DNA of 64,000 nt from Lachnospiraceae bacterium. Its GTDB lineage: Bacteria > Bacillota > Clostridia > Lachnospirales > Lachnospiraceae. The position numbers and the translations under genes were made by a program. This document shows positions 8,585 to 16,965 of this stretch, in pieces. Each line of letters begins with the position of its first letter. Position 1 is the stretch's first letter. The stretch lies in contig CAAFXG010000454.1 in assembly GCA_900766925.1 (NCBI GenBank), forward strand, positions 1-64,000, written 5' to 3'. The notes under the pieces were generated by a model. That model was not told the origin of the DNA. It made no database searches and was given only the letters and a program-made list of their open reading frames with translations.

Positions 8585-9124
8585 TTGAGCAGACTTAAGG
8601 AATTATATAGCAACGAAATAATGGATGCTATGAAGAACAAGTTCGGATATAAAAATGTAATGCAGATACCAAAGCTTGAGAAGATTGTTATCAACATGGG
8701 CGTTGGTGAAGCAAGAGAGAATGCTAAAGTATTAGATGCTGCTGTTAAGGACCTTGAGACAATCACAGGTCAGAAGGCAGTTGTAACACGTGCAAAGAAG
8801 TCAGTTGCTAACTTCAAGCTTAGAGAGGGAATGCCTATCGGATGTAAGGTTACTCTCAGAGGTGAGAAAATGTATGAGTTTACAGACAGACTTGTAAACC
8901 TTGCACTTCCACGAGTACGTGACTTTAGAGGTGTTAATCCTGATGCATTTGATGGTAGAGGAAATTACGCATTAGGAATTAAAGAACAGCTTATTTTCCC
9001 AGAAATCGAATACGATAAGGTTGATAAGGTAAGGGGTATGGATATCATTTTCGTAACCACTGCACAAACAGACGAGGAAGCTCGTGAGTTATTGACACTT
9101 TTCGGTATGCCGTTTAAGAAGTAA
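8585..9124 (+). CDS. rplE: 50S ribosomal protein L5
   Basis: 179 residues with KLEKIVINMGVGEA, GQKAVVTRAKKSVANFKLREGMPIG and the C-terminal GMDIIFVTTAQTDEEARELL of L5, which binds 5S rRNA. The start is a TTG after AAAGGAGG. The length matches the family, so the unusual start codon is credible. Confidence 0.95.
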   Translation: MSRLKELYSNEIMDAMKNKFGYKNVMQIPKLEKIVINMGVGEARENAKVLDAAVKDLETITGQKAVVTRAKKSVANFKLREGMPIGCKVTLRGEKMYEFTDRLVNLALPRVRDFRGVNPDAFDGRGNYALGIKEQLIFPEIEYDKVDKVRGMDIIFVTTAQTDEEARELLTLFGMPFKK

Positions 9125-9139
9125 TAGGAGGAGATAAGA

Positions 9140-9325
9140 ATGGCTAAAACAGCAATGAAGGTAAAGCAGCAGCGTCCTCAGAAGTTCTCTACAAGAGAAT
9201 ATACACGTTGCAAGATTTGTGGTCGTCCACATTCAGTATTAAGAAAATACGGGATTTGCAGATTATGCTTCCGTGATTTAGCATATAAGGGACAGATACC
9301 AGGCGTTAAGAAGTCGAGCTGGTAA
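9140..9325 (+). CDS. rpsZ: 30S ribosomal protein S14, zinc-binding type
   Basis: 61 residues, the short zinc-containing form of S14. The cysteine pairs CKIC and CRLC flank GRPHSVLRKYGI and would hold one zinc ion. This C+ type is typical of Firmicutes; zinc-free longer paralogues replace it under zinc starvation in some species. Often named rpsN. AGGAGG precedes the ATG. Confidence 0.96.
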   Translation: MAKTAMKVKQQRPQKFSTREYTRCKICGRPHSVLRKYGICRLCFRDLAYKGQIPGVKKSSW

Positions 9326-9350
9326 GAATATTTAAGGAGGAAAAACAATT

Positions 9351-9752
9351 ATGTCAATGAGCGATCCAATTGCAGATATGCTTACAAGAATTCGTAATGC
9401 AAATACTGCAAAGCATGATACAGTAGATATACCAGCTTCAAAGATGAAGATGGCGATTGCAGACATTCTCCTTGCGGAAGGTTATGTCAAGGCAGTTGAT
9501 GTTATCGAAGACGGTAATTTCAAGACAATCAAGATTACACTTAAGTATGGTAAAGATAAGAATGAGAAGATTCTTACGGGTCTTAAGAGAATTTCTAAGC
9601 CGGGACTTCGTGTATATGCTTCCAAGGAAGATCTTCCAAAGGTTCTTGGTGGACTTGGAACAGCTATTATCTCTACAAACAAGGGTGTTTTAACAGATAA
9701 AGAAGCCAGAAAGCAGAATGTTGGTGGAGAAGTTTTAGCATTTGTTTGGTAA
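9351..9752 (+). CDS. rpsH: 30S ribosomal protein S8
   Basis: 133 residues starting MSMSDPIADMLTRIRNAN and ending in GGEVLAFVW, with STNKGVLTDKEAR, all typical of S8. S8 is a primary 16S rRNA binder and the translational repressor of spc operons in E. coli. AAGGAGG precedes the ATG. Confidence 0.97.
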   Translation: MSMSDPIADMLTRIRNANTAKHDTVDIPASKMKMAIADILLAEGYVKAVDVIEDGNFKTIKITLKYGKDKNEKILTGLKRISKPGLRVYASKEDLPKVLGGLGTAIISTNKGVLTDKEARKQNVGGEVLAFVW

Positions 9753-9803
9753 TGGATAAACAACGTTAATATATATTTTAAAATAATAGGAGGAAAAGGC
9801 GAA

Positions 9804-10343
9804 ATGTCACGAATTGGAAGAATGCCTATCGCTATACCTGCAGGTGTTACTGTTGATATAGCAGAAAATAATAAGGTGACTGTAAAAGGACCAAAGGGAA
9901 CTCTTGAGAGAGTACTTCCTGCTGAGATGGAGATTAGCAAAGAAGGCGAAACAATCGTAGTAAAGAGACCTAATGATTTGAAGAAAATGAAGTCTTTGCA
10001 TGGTCTTACAAGAACACTCATTAACAATATGATCATAGGTGTTAATGAGGGCTATAAGAAGACACTTGAAGTAAATGGTGTTGGTTATAGAGCACAGAAG
10101 TCAGGTAATAAGTTGACACTTGCACTTGGTTATTCACACCCTGTTGAGATGACAGACCCAGAGGGTCTTACTACAACAGTTGATGGTAACAAGATTGTTG
10201 TAAGTGGTATTGATAAAGAAAAAGTTGGACAGTACGCAGCCGAAATCAGAGAGAAGAGAGGACCTGAACCATATAAGGGCAAGGGTATCAAGTACGAAGA
10301 TGAGGTTATCAGACGTAAGGTTGGTAAGACTGGTAAGAAATAA
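9804..10343 (+). CDS. rplF: 50S ribosomal protein L6
   Basis: 179 residues starting MSRIGRMPIAIPAGV and ending with RGPEPYKGKGIKYEDEVIRRK, the L6 C-terminal signature. L6 binds near the sarcin-ricin loop. TAGGAGG precedes the ATG; normal length. Confidence 0.97.
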   Translation: MSRIGRMPIAIPAGVTVDIAENNKVTVKGPKGTLERVLPAEMEISKEGETIVVKRPNDLKKMKSLHGLTRTLINNMIIGVNEGYKKTLEVNGVGYRAQKSGNKLTLALGYSHPVEMTDPEGLTTTVDGNKIVVSGIDKEKVGQYAAEIREKRGPEPYKGKGIKYEDEVIRRKVGKTGKK

Positions 10344-10360
10344 TTAAAGGAGTGAATAAG

Positions 10361-10729
10361 ATGATTAAGAAGGAATCAAGAAGTGCTATCCGCGCTAAGA
10401 AGCATTTAAGAGTTCGTAACCGTTTTAGCGGCACTGCTGAAAGACCAAGACTTGCTGTATTCAGAAGTAATAATCATATGTACGCTCAGATTATTGATGA
10501 TACAGCCCGCCACACTTTGGTGTCAGCTTCAACAGTACAGAAGGACGTTAAGGATCAGTTAGAGAAGACAAATGATGTCGCAGCAGCAGCTTATCTTGGA
10601 CAGGTTATTGCTAAGAAGGCACTTGATGCAGGCATTAAGACAGTTGTCTTTGATAGAGGCGGTTTTATATATCAGGGTAAGATTAAGGCATTAGCAGACG
10701 CAGCAAGAGAAGCAGGCCTGGAATTCTAA
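10361..10729 (+). CDS. rplR: 50S ribosomal protein L18
   Basis: 122 residues (MIKKESRSAIRAKKHLRVRN...) with RPRLAVFRSNNHMYAQIIDD, and DRGGFIYQGKIKALADAAREAGL at the C-terminus, characteristic of the 5S rRNA-binding L18. An in-frame GTG nine bases upstream overlaps the AAAGGAG ribosome binding site itself, so the ATG at 10361 is the start. Confidence 0.96.
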   Translation: MIKKESRSAIRAKKHLRVRNRFSGTAERPRLAVFRSNNHMYAQIIDDTARHTLVSASTVQKDVKDQLEKTNDVAAAAYLGQVIAKKALDAGIKTVVFDRGGFIYQGKIKALADAAREAGLEF

Positions 10730-10748
10730 TAAGGAGGAAAAACGACGC

Positions 10749-11258
10749 ATGAAGCATGAAATTATAGATGCAAGTAAGTTAGAATTAGAAGAGCGTGTAG
10801 TTAATATCAAGCGTGTCACTAAGGTTGTTAAGGGTGGACGTAACATGAGATTTGCTGCTCTTGTAGTTGTTGGAGATAAGAATGGTCACATTGGCGCCGG
10901 TGTTGGTAAGGCTGCTGAGGTTCCAGAAGCTATCCGTAAAGCTAAAGAAGATGCAACTAAGAAGTTAGTTGCTGTAAAGATTAATGAGAATGGTAGTATT
11001 CCTTATGACTGGACAGGTGAGTTCGGAAGTGCAAGAGTTCTTCTGAAATCTTCACCGGAAGGTACTGGTATCATCGCTGGTGGTCCGGCTCGTTCAGTGC
11101 TTGAGCTTGCAGGATATAAGAATATCCGTACAAAGTCCTTAGGTTCAAATAATAAGCAGAACGTTGTTCTTGCTACAATCGAAGGTCTTTCAAAGATTAA
11201 GTCACCTGAAGAGGTTGCCAGACTCCGTGGTAAGTCTTTAGACGAGATTCTTGACTAA
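10749..11258 (+). CDS. rpsE: 30S ribosomal protein S5
   Basis: 169 residues with the S5 N-terminal domain (LEERVVNIKRVTKVVKGGRNMRF) and GTGIIAGGPARSVLELAGYKNI. S5 affects decoding accuracy and is the classical spectinomycin-resistance locus in its RVTKVVKGG loop, which looks wild-type here. AAGGAGG precedes the ATG. Confidence 0.97.
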   Translation: MKHEIIDASKLELEERVVNIKRVTKVVKGGRNMRFAALVVVGDKNGHIGAGVGKAAEVPEAIRKAKEDATKKLVAVKINENGSIPYDWTGEFGSARVLLKSSPEGTGIIAGGPARSVLELAGYKNIRTKSLGSNNKQNVVLATIEGLSKIKSPEEVARLRGKSLDEILD

Positions 11259-11272
11259 GGAGGTAGTTAAAA

Positions 11273-11455
11273 ATGGCAGATATGGTAAAAGTTACTTTAG
11301 TTAAGTCACCAATTGGAGCTATCCCTAAGCACAGAGCAACTGTTAAGGCACTTGGTCTTACAAAGATGCATAAGACTGTTGAGCTTCCTAACAATGCAGC
11401 AACACAGGGAATGATTAAGCAGGTTGGTTACATGCTTAAAGTTGAAGAGGTTTAA
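11273..11455 (+). CDS. rpmD: 50S ribosomal protein L30
   Basis: 60 residues with VTLVKSPIGAIPKHRATVKALGL, a normal-length bacterial L30. AAGGAGG precedes the ATG; lies between rpsE and rplO as in the standard spc order. Confidence 0.96.
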   Translation: MADMVKVTLVKSPIGAIPKHRATVKALGLTKMHKTVELPNNAATQGMIKQVGYMLKVEEV

Positions 11456-11485
11456 TATATTATTTGATAAGAAGGAGGTACAGTC

Positions 11486-11926
11486 ATGGATTTATCAAGT
11501 TTAAAGCCTGCTGAGGGTGCTACACATAGCGATAGCTTCAGAAGAGGCCGTGGACATGGTTCAGGAAATGGCAAGACCGCAGGTAAAGGACATAAAGGAC
11601 AGAAGGCTCGTTCAGGAGCCCCAAGACCTGGTTTCGAAGGTGGACAGATGCCACTTTATAGAAGAATCCCTAAGAGAGGATTTACTTGCAGAAATCACAA
11701 GGAAATCGTTGCAATTAACCTTTCTGCACTTGAGAGATTCGAGGATGGCGCTGAGGTTTCAGTTGCTACATTAATTGAAGCAGGCGTTGTTAAGAATGCA
11801 AAAGATGGTGTTAAGATTTTAGGAAATGGAGAGTTGACTAAGAAGCTTACTGTTAAGGCTAACGCATTCAGTAAAGCAGCTGCTGAGAAGATTGAAGCAC
11901 TTGGTGGAAAAGTAGAGGTGATTTAG
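11486..11926 (+). CDS. rplO: 50S ribosomal protein L15
   Basis: 146 residues with the glycine- and arginine-rich N-terminal extension (RRGRGHGSGNGKTAGKGHKG) that threads into 23S rRNA, and GFEGGQMPLYRRIPKRGF. Normal length. Two bases separate its stop from secY, so translation is probably coupled. Confidence 0.97.
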   Translation: MDLSSLKPAEGATHSDSFRRGRGHGSGNGKTAGKGHKGQKARSGAPRPGFEGGQMPLYRRIPKRGFTCRNHKEIVAINLSALERFEDGAEVSVATLIEAGVVKNAKDGVKILGNGELTKKLTVKANAFSKAAAEKIEALGGKVEVI

Positions 11927-11928
11927 GC

Positions 11929-13242
11929 ATGTTCAAAACCTTAAGTAACGCCTTCAAGATAAAAGAGATTAGGAATGGATTACTTTTCACTTTCTTTATT
12001 TTGATTGTTATAAGACTTGGTTCACAGATACCTGTGCCTGGACTTGATACAGAGGCTGTAAAAGCGTACCTTGAATCAGCTTTAGGTGATGCGAACAGCT
12101 TTTTGAGTTCATTTACAGGTGGTTCCTTTACTCAGATGTCAATTTTTGCATTAAATGTTACTCCATACATTACATCTTCAATTATAATTCAGCTTCTCAC
12201 TATTGCTATTCCGGCACTTGAAGAGATGCAGAAGGATGGTGAGGATGGAAGAAAGAAGATTACAGCTATCACAAGATATGTAACAATACTTCTTTCTGTA
12301 ATTGAGAGCCTTGGACTTGCAATTGGATTTGACAGAGGTAACTATATGACAATAACAGGTCCTCTGGGTTATCTTGTGATTATCGTAGTACTTACTACCG
12401 GTAGTGCATTTGTAATGTGGTTAGGTGAGAGAGTAACAGATTACGGTGTTGGTAATGGTATATCAATAATACTTTTGATTAATATCGTTTCGAGAATGCC
12501 AAGTGATTTCTCTGATTTATATTCGATGTTCATTAAGGGTAAGGACATAGTTAATCAGGTTATCGCAGCCGTAGTTATAATTGCTATTATTTTAATAACA
12601 ACAGTTCTTGTTGTATTACTTCAAGGTGGTGTGAGAAAGATACCTGTACAGTATGCTCAGAAGGTTCAGGGCAGACGTATGGTAGGTGGAAATGGCAGCC
12701 ATATTCCTCTTAAGGTTAATACATCCAGTGTTATTCCTGTAATCTTTGCATCATCAATATTATCTGTTCCGTCAGTTGTGATTAATTTATTTAATCTTAA
12801 CGTATCAGGAACATGGGCGAAAATATTAAGAGGAATGAATGCTAACTATTGGTTTAATCCGGATTATCCATGGGCAAGCGTTGGACTTATAATATACATT
12901 CTTCTCGTATTCTTCTTTGCATACTTCTATACATCGGTTACTTTTAATCCGATGGAGGTTGCAAATAACATGAAGAAGGGTGGAGGATTTATTCCGGGTA
13001 TAAGACCTGGTAAGCCTACCCAGGATTATCTTAATAAGATTTTGAACTATGTAGTATTTATTGGAGCAGTTGGTCTTATAATTGTCGCATTAATCCCTAT
13101 ATTCTTTAACGGAATGTTTGGGGCAGACGTGTCGTTTGGTGGAACATCGCTTATTATTATTGCCGGTGTAATCATTGAGACAATTGACCAGATAGAGTCT
13201 AAGATGATTGTTAGAAACTATACTGGATTTTTAAGAGATTAA
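11929..13242 (+). CDS. secY: Protein translocase subunit SecY
   Basis: 437 residues with ten predicted membrane helices. The plug-region sequence GGSFTQMSIFALNVTPYITSSIIIQLL and the cytoplasmic loop KKGGGFIPGIRPGKPT are diagnostic of SecY, the channel of the Sec translocon. The GAGGTGATTTAGGC stretch before the ATG, inside the rplO end, provides ribosome binding. Conserved position in the spc cluster. Confidence 0.97.
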   Translation: MFKTLSNAFKIKEIRNGLLFTFFILIVIRLGSQIPVPGLDTEAVKAYLESALGDANSFLSSFTGGSFTQMSIFALNVTPYITSSIIIQLLTIAIPALEEMQKDGEDGRKKITAITRYVTILLSVIESLGLAIGFDRGNYMTITGPLGYLVIIVVLTTGSAFVMWLGERVTDYGVGNGISIILLINIVSRMPSDFSDLYSMFIKGKDIVNQVIAAVVIIAIILITTVLVVLLQGGVRKIPVQYAQKVQGRRMVGGNGSHIPLKVNTSSVIPVIFASSILSVPSVVINLFNLNVSGTWAKILRGMNANYWFNPDYPWASVGLIIYILLVFFFAYFYTSVTFNPMEVANNMKKGGGFIPGIRPGKPTQDYLNKILNYVVFIGAVGLIIVALIPIFFNGMFGADVSFGGTSLIIIAGVIIETIDQIESKMIVRNYTGFLRD

Positions 13243-13346
13243 CAAAAAGATAAGGAGTGTATTCGTAAGGGTACATTCCTATCTTAAGTTTAGGGCAAAT
13301 GGGCAAAAAACTTAGTGTCTGACAAATTAAAGGAGGAGTTATATTA

Positions 13347-13994
13347 ATGAAGATTATAATGTTAGGTGCACCTGGTGCAGGAAAAGGAACACAGGCTAAA
13401 ATGATTGCAGAGAAATATGCAATTCCACATATTTCAACAGGTGATATTTTCAGAGCAAATATCAAAAACGGAACAGAGCTTGGCGCAAAGGCAAAGGAAT
13501 ATATGGACAAGGGTCTTCTTGTTCCTGATGAATTGGTTGTAGACCTTATTATGGACCGTTTCAAGGCTGACGATTGTAAGAATGGATATATTTTGGATGG
13601 CTTCCCAAGAACAATTCCACAGGCAGAAGCACTTGAGAAGGCTCTTTCTGATAATGGAGAGAGTATTGATTATGCAATTAACGTAGAGGTTCCTGACGAG
13701 AATATCGTAAACAGAATGTCAGGCAGACGTGCTTGTGTCGGATGTGGAGCAACATATCATATTAAGTTTAACCCAACAAAGGTTGAGGGTAAGTGTGATA
13801 CATGTGGGGCAGACCTTATTTTAAGAGATGATGATAAGCCTGAAACAGTTCTCAACAGACTTTCTGTATATCATGATCAGACACAGCCATTAATTGACTT
13901 CTATTCAAAGAAGGGTGTATTAAAAGAGGTTGATGGTACAATGGATATGCAGGATGTATTTAATGCAATAGTTGCTATTTTAGGAGAAAACTAA
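13347..13994 (+). CDS. adk: Adenylate kinase
   Basis: Catalyses ATP + AMP to 2 ADP. The 215-residue long-lid form has the P-loop GAPGAGKGT at residues 7-15, the AMP-binding STGD, DGFPRT at about 84-89, and a lid with four zinc-ligand cysteines at 130, 133, 150 and 153. The zinc lid is typical of Gram-positive enzymes. AAAGGAGG precedes the ATG; it follows secY by 104 bases and is followed by map after 2 bases. Confidence 0.97.
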   Translation: MKIIMLGAPGAGKGTQAKMIAEKYAIPHISTGDIFRANIKNGTELGAKAKEYMDKGLLVPDELVVDLIMDRFKADDCKNGYILDGFPRTIPQAEALEKALSDNGESIDYAINVEVPDENIVNRMSGRRACVGCGATYHIKFNPTKVEGKCDTCGADLILRDDDKPETVLNRLSVYHDQTQPLIDFYSKKGVLKEVDGTMDMQDVFNAIVAILGEN

Positions 13995-13996
13995 TT

Positions 13997-14764
13997 ATGG
14001 CAGTCATAATAAAATCTCAACGTGAGATTGAACTTATGCGTGAGGCGGGAAGAATTCTCGCCATCACACATGAGGAACTGAGGAAAGCAATTAAGCCGGG
14101 CATTTCAACCTACGAGATTGATAAGCTTGGAGAAGAAGTAATAAGAAGTTATGGATGTGAGCCATCCTTTCTTAACTACAATGGTTATCCGGCTTCCATT
14201 TGCGTGTCCGTGAATGACGAGGTTGTTCATGGAATTCCGAATAAAAAGAGAATTCTGCAGGATGGAGATATAGTAAGTCTCGATGCAGGTGTAATATATA
14301 AAGGATATCACTCAGATTCAGCGAGAACATATGGAGTTGGAAGCGTAAGTAAAGAGGCTGCAGCTTTAATGAAGGCTACAAAGGAAAGCTTTTTTGAAGG
14401 CTTAAAGGCATGTAAGGCCGGTAATCACATAAACGATATTTCTAAGGCCGTGTTTGAATATGTAGTTGAAAGAGGATATTCAGCAGTTAGAGATTTAGTT
14501 GGACATGGCGTCGGAGCAAACCTACATGAGGCTCCTGAGATACCGAACTTTCCGAAGCTGATGAAGGGACCAAAGCTTAAGCCGGGCATGGTTATAGCTG
14601 TAGAACCCATGATTAATATGGGAGGATACGAGGTTGAATGGCTTGAGGATGATTGGACGGTAGTTACTGTAGACGGCTCACTTTCTGCACATTATGAGAA
14701 TACAATATTAATAACAGACGGTGAACCGGAAATATTGTCAAAAGCAGATGGAATTGAACTTTAA
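13997..14764 (+). CDS. map: Methionine aminopeptidase, type I
   Basis: Removes N-terminal methionine from nascent proteins. The 255-residue pita-bread enzyme shows the five metal ligands: Asp96 and Asp107 (SLDAGVIYKGYHSDSAR), the His in GHGVGANLHEAP, the Glu in AVEPMI and the Glu in HYENTILIT. It starts two bases after adk and has the usual type Ia length. Confidence 0.96.
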   Translation: MAVIIKSQREIELMREAGRILAITHEELRKAIKPGISTYEIDKLGEEVIRSYGCEPSFLNYNGYPASICVSVNDEVVHGIPNKKRILQDGDIVSLDAGVIYKGYHSDSARTYGVGSVSKEAAALMKATKESFFEGLKACKAGNHINDISKAVFEYVVERGYSAVRDLVGHGVGANLHEAPEIPNFPKLMKGPKLKPGMVIAVEPMINMGGYEVEWLEDDWTVVTVDGSLSAHYENTILITDGEPEILSKADGIEL

Positions 14765-14797
14765 ACCGATTTTGTAAGTAAGAGGAGGATGAGATTT

Positions 14798-15016
14798 ATG
14801 CCAAAGGCAGACGAAATTGAAATGGAGGGCGTTGTATTAGAGAAGCTTCCTAATGCAATGTTTCAGGTTGAATTAGAAAATGGACTTCAGGTATTAGCAC
14901 ATATAAGTGGAAAGCTTAGAATGAATTATATAAAAATTCTTCCGGGCGATAAGGTGACAGTCGTTTTATCACCATATGACCTTACTAAGGGAAGAATTAC
15001 CTGGAGAGCAAAATAG
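14798..15016 (+). CDS. infA: Translation initiation factor IF-1
   Basis: 72 residues (MPKADEIEMEGVVLEKLPNA...), an OB-fold protein with HISGKLRMNYIKILPGDKV and SPYDLTKGRITWR, binding the 30S A site during initiation. The frame is open 3 codons upstream, but GAGGAGG lies 9 bases before the ATG at 14798 and the length then matches IF-1 exactly. Confidence 0.96.
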   Translation: MPKADEIEMEGVVLEKLPNAMFQVELENGLQVLAHISGKLRMNYIKILPGDKVTVVLSPYDLTKGRITWRAK

Positions 15017-15129
15017 ATTGCACGTTGTTTTTTACAACTGTAAATAAAATAAAAAAACTGCTTGCAAAGTATTCTGATTAATGATAGAATACCATTTTGT
15101 AGTGGACTTTTTTGAAAGGAGACATTTTA

Positions 15130-15243
15130 ATGAAGGTTAGAGCATCAGTAAAACCAATTTGCGATAAGTGCAAAGTCATTAAAAGAAAAGGCAGAGTGCT
15201 TATTATCTGCGAAAATCCAAAGCACAAACAGCGTCAGGGTTAA
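15130..15243 (+). CDS. rpmJ: 50S ribosomal protein L36
   Basis: 37-residue protein MKVRASVKPICDKCKVIKRK... with a zinc ribbon made of CDKC, then Cys and His in CENPKHKQRQG. This is the complete, zinc-type L36. AAAGGAG lies about 8 bases before the ATG. It sits between infA and rpsM as in most Firmicutes. Confidence 0.96.
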   Translation: MKVRASVKPICDKCKVIKRKGRVLIICENPKHKQRQG

Positions 15244-15275
15244 TTAATAGTTTACAATATGACAGGAAAGTTAGA

Positions 15276-15348
15276 ACAAGGTATTTAGGATGATAGCCCA
15301 TCTATAACTATGCCTTGTATTTGTGCGTGTGATATTATCCCGATATCA
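15276..15348 (+). promoter_or_regulatory. Two hairpins downstream of rpmJ
   Basis: ACAAGGTAT (15276-15284) pairs with ATGCCTTGT (15310-15318) using one G-U pair, with a GATG/CATC stem inside. It is followed by TGATAT (15330-15335) with ATATCA (15343-15348). No T run follows, so these are not a classical terminator. They may belong to the alpha operon leader. Confidence 0.4.
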
Positions 15349-15408
15349 TATACTAACAATGAGCGGCTGTAGCATTTTTATGCTAATTAATTATAATATG
15401 AAGAGTTT

Positions 15409-15464
15409 GCACCGAAATGGTATGCATTTCACCTCTTATTACATAAGAGATACCGGATTTGTGC
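15409..15464 (+). promoter_or_regulatory. Structured leader before rpsM (alpha operon leader candidate)
   Basis: GCAC (15409-15412) pairs with GTGC (15461-15464), closing a domain with two hairpins: GAAATG (15414-15419) with CATTTC (15425-15430), and CTCTTA (15433-15438) with TAAGAG (15444-15449). A TATAAT-like sequence at 15392-15397 could be a -10, but no good -35 is seen. In E. coli S4 controls its operon through an alpha leader; here rpsD is also in this operon, so S4 is a plausible but untested ligand. Confidence 0.5.
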
Positions 15465-15504
15465 AGACAAAAAGAAGTAGTTAAATTTTACGGAGGTATT
15501 TAGA

Positions 15505-15873
15505 ATGGCTCGTATTTCAGGTGTTGATTTACCAAGAGACAAGCGTATCGAGATTGGTCTTACTTATATCTATGGTATAGGTAATACTACAGCAACAAGA
15601 ATTCTGAAAGAAGCAAATGTAGATCCTGATACAAGAGTGCGTGATCTGACAGATGATGAGGTTAAGAGACTTAGCGAAATCATCAATGAAACATGTACTG
15701 TAGAGGGTGATTTACGTAGAGAAGTAGCTCTTAATATTAAGCGTTTACAGGAAATCGGATGTTATCGTGGAATCCGTCACAGAAAGGGATTACCTGTTCG
15801 TGGACAGAAGACAAAGACAAACGCAAGAACTCGTAAGGGTCCTAAGAAGACAGTAGCTAACAAGAAGAAGTAA
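15505..15873 (+). CDS. rpsM: 30S ribosomal protein S13
   Basis: 122 residues: MARISGVDLPRDKRIEIGLTYIYGIG, GCYRGIRHRKGLPVRGQ and a basic tail, all S13. It bridges the subunits at the 30S head. Preceded by GGAGG; first gene of the alpha part (rpsM-rpsK-rpsD-rpoA-rplQ). Confidence 0.97.
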   Translation: MARISGVDLPRDKRIEIGLTYIYGIGNTTATRILKEANVDPDTRVRDLTDDEVKRLSEIINETCTVEGDLRREVALNIKRLQEIGCYRGIRHRKGLPVRGQKTKTNARTRKGPKKTVANKKK

Positions 15874-15902
15874 TCATAGAATAACCAGGGAGGTTTAGGT
15901 TA

Positions 15903-16301
15903 ATGGCTAAGAAAGTTACTACCAAAAAAGTGGCTAAGAAGCGTGTCAGAAAGAACGTAGAGCGTGGACAGGCTCATATTCAGTCATCTTTTAACAATAC
16001 AATTGTTACATTAACAGACGCTGAGGGTAATGCATTATCTTGGGCAAGCGCAGGTGGATTAGGCTTTAGAGGTTCTAAGAAGTCTACACCTTATGCAGCA
16101 CAGATGGCAGCCGAGACAGCAGCTAAGGCAGCTTTACCATACGGACTTAAGACAGTTGACGTTATGGTTAAGGGACCGGGTTCTGGTAGAGAAGCAGCAA
16201 TCCGTGCTCTTGCAGCGTGCGGTCTTGAGGTTGTAAGTATTAAGGATGTAACTCCAGTTCCACATAATGGATGTCGTCCACCAAAGAGAAGAAGAGTATA
16301 A
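15903..16301 (+). CDS. rpsK: 30S ribosomal protein S11
   Basis: 132 residues with AHIQSSFNNTIVTLTDAEGNALSWASAGGLGFRGSRK-type core and the terminal PHNGCRPPKRRRV, diagnostic of S11 in the 30S platform. GGGAGG precedes the ATG. Confidence 0.97.
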   Translation: MAKKVTTKKVAKKRVRKNVERGQAHIQSSFNNTIVTLTDAEGNALSWASAGGLGFRGSKKSTPYAAQMAAETAAKAALPYGLKTVDVMVKGPGSGREAAIRALAACGLEVVSIKDVTPVPHNGCRPPKRRRV

Positions 16302-16319
16302 TTTAGGAGGTACAAGGTA

Positions 16320-16913
16320 ATGGCAGTAGATAGAACCCCAATTCTTAAGAGATGCAGATCTTTGGGTATGGAGCCAATGTATCTCGGCGTAAATAAGAAG
16401 TCAAACAGAAAGTTAAATAGAGCTAACAGAAAGGTTAGTGAGTATGGCTTACAGCTTCGTGAGAAGCAGAAGGCTAAGTTTATTTATGGAATGCTTGAGA
16501 AGCCTTTCCGTAACTTATATGAGAAGGCAGAGAGAATGCCGGGTCTTACAGGTCCAAATCTTATGATTTTACTTGAGTCAAGACTTGACAATATCGTATT
16601 CCGTATGGGCTTTGCCAGAACAAGACGTGAGGCAAGACAGATTGTTGACCACAAGCACGTATTAGTAAACGGCAAGTGCGTAAATATCCCTTCATACAGA
16701 GTAAGTGCCGGAGACAAAATTGAAATTAGAGAGAAGAGCAAGTCTCTTCAGAGATATAAGGATATCGTTGAGGCAAATGCAGGTCATACAACTCCAGCAT
16801 GGATGGAGTCAGATTTAGAAACATTAAGTGGTACAGTTATTGAGAAGCCACTTAGAGAGCAGATTGACGTACCTGTAAATGAAACCCTTATCGTCGAGTT
16901 ATATTCAAAGTAA
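16320..16913 (+). CDS. rpsD: 30S ribosomal protein S4
   Basis: 197 residues with an S4 RNA-binding domain (LESRLDNIVFRMGFARTRREARQIVDH) and a conserved C-terminal KPLREQIDVPVNETLIVELYSK. S4 nucleates 30S assembly and is the operon regulator in several bacteria. It lacks the N-terminal zinc cysteine cluster seen in some homologues; the only early cysteine is in KRCRSLGM. Confidence 0.97.
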   Translation: MAVDRTPILKRCRSLGMEPMYLGVNKKSNRKLNRANRKVSEYGLQLREKQKAKFIYGMLEKPFRNLYEKAERMPGLTGPNLMILLESRLDNIVFRMGFARTRREARQIVDHKHVLVNGKCVNIPSYRVSAGDKIEIREKSKSLQRYKDIVEANAGHTTPAWMESDLETLSGTVIEKPLREQIDVPVNETLIVELYSK

Positions 16914-16965
16914 TTTGAAATAAAATGTAGCTTAGTACACCGGTTATCCAGAAGGAGGGTTAATA

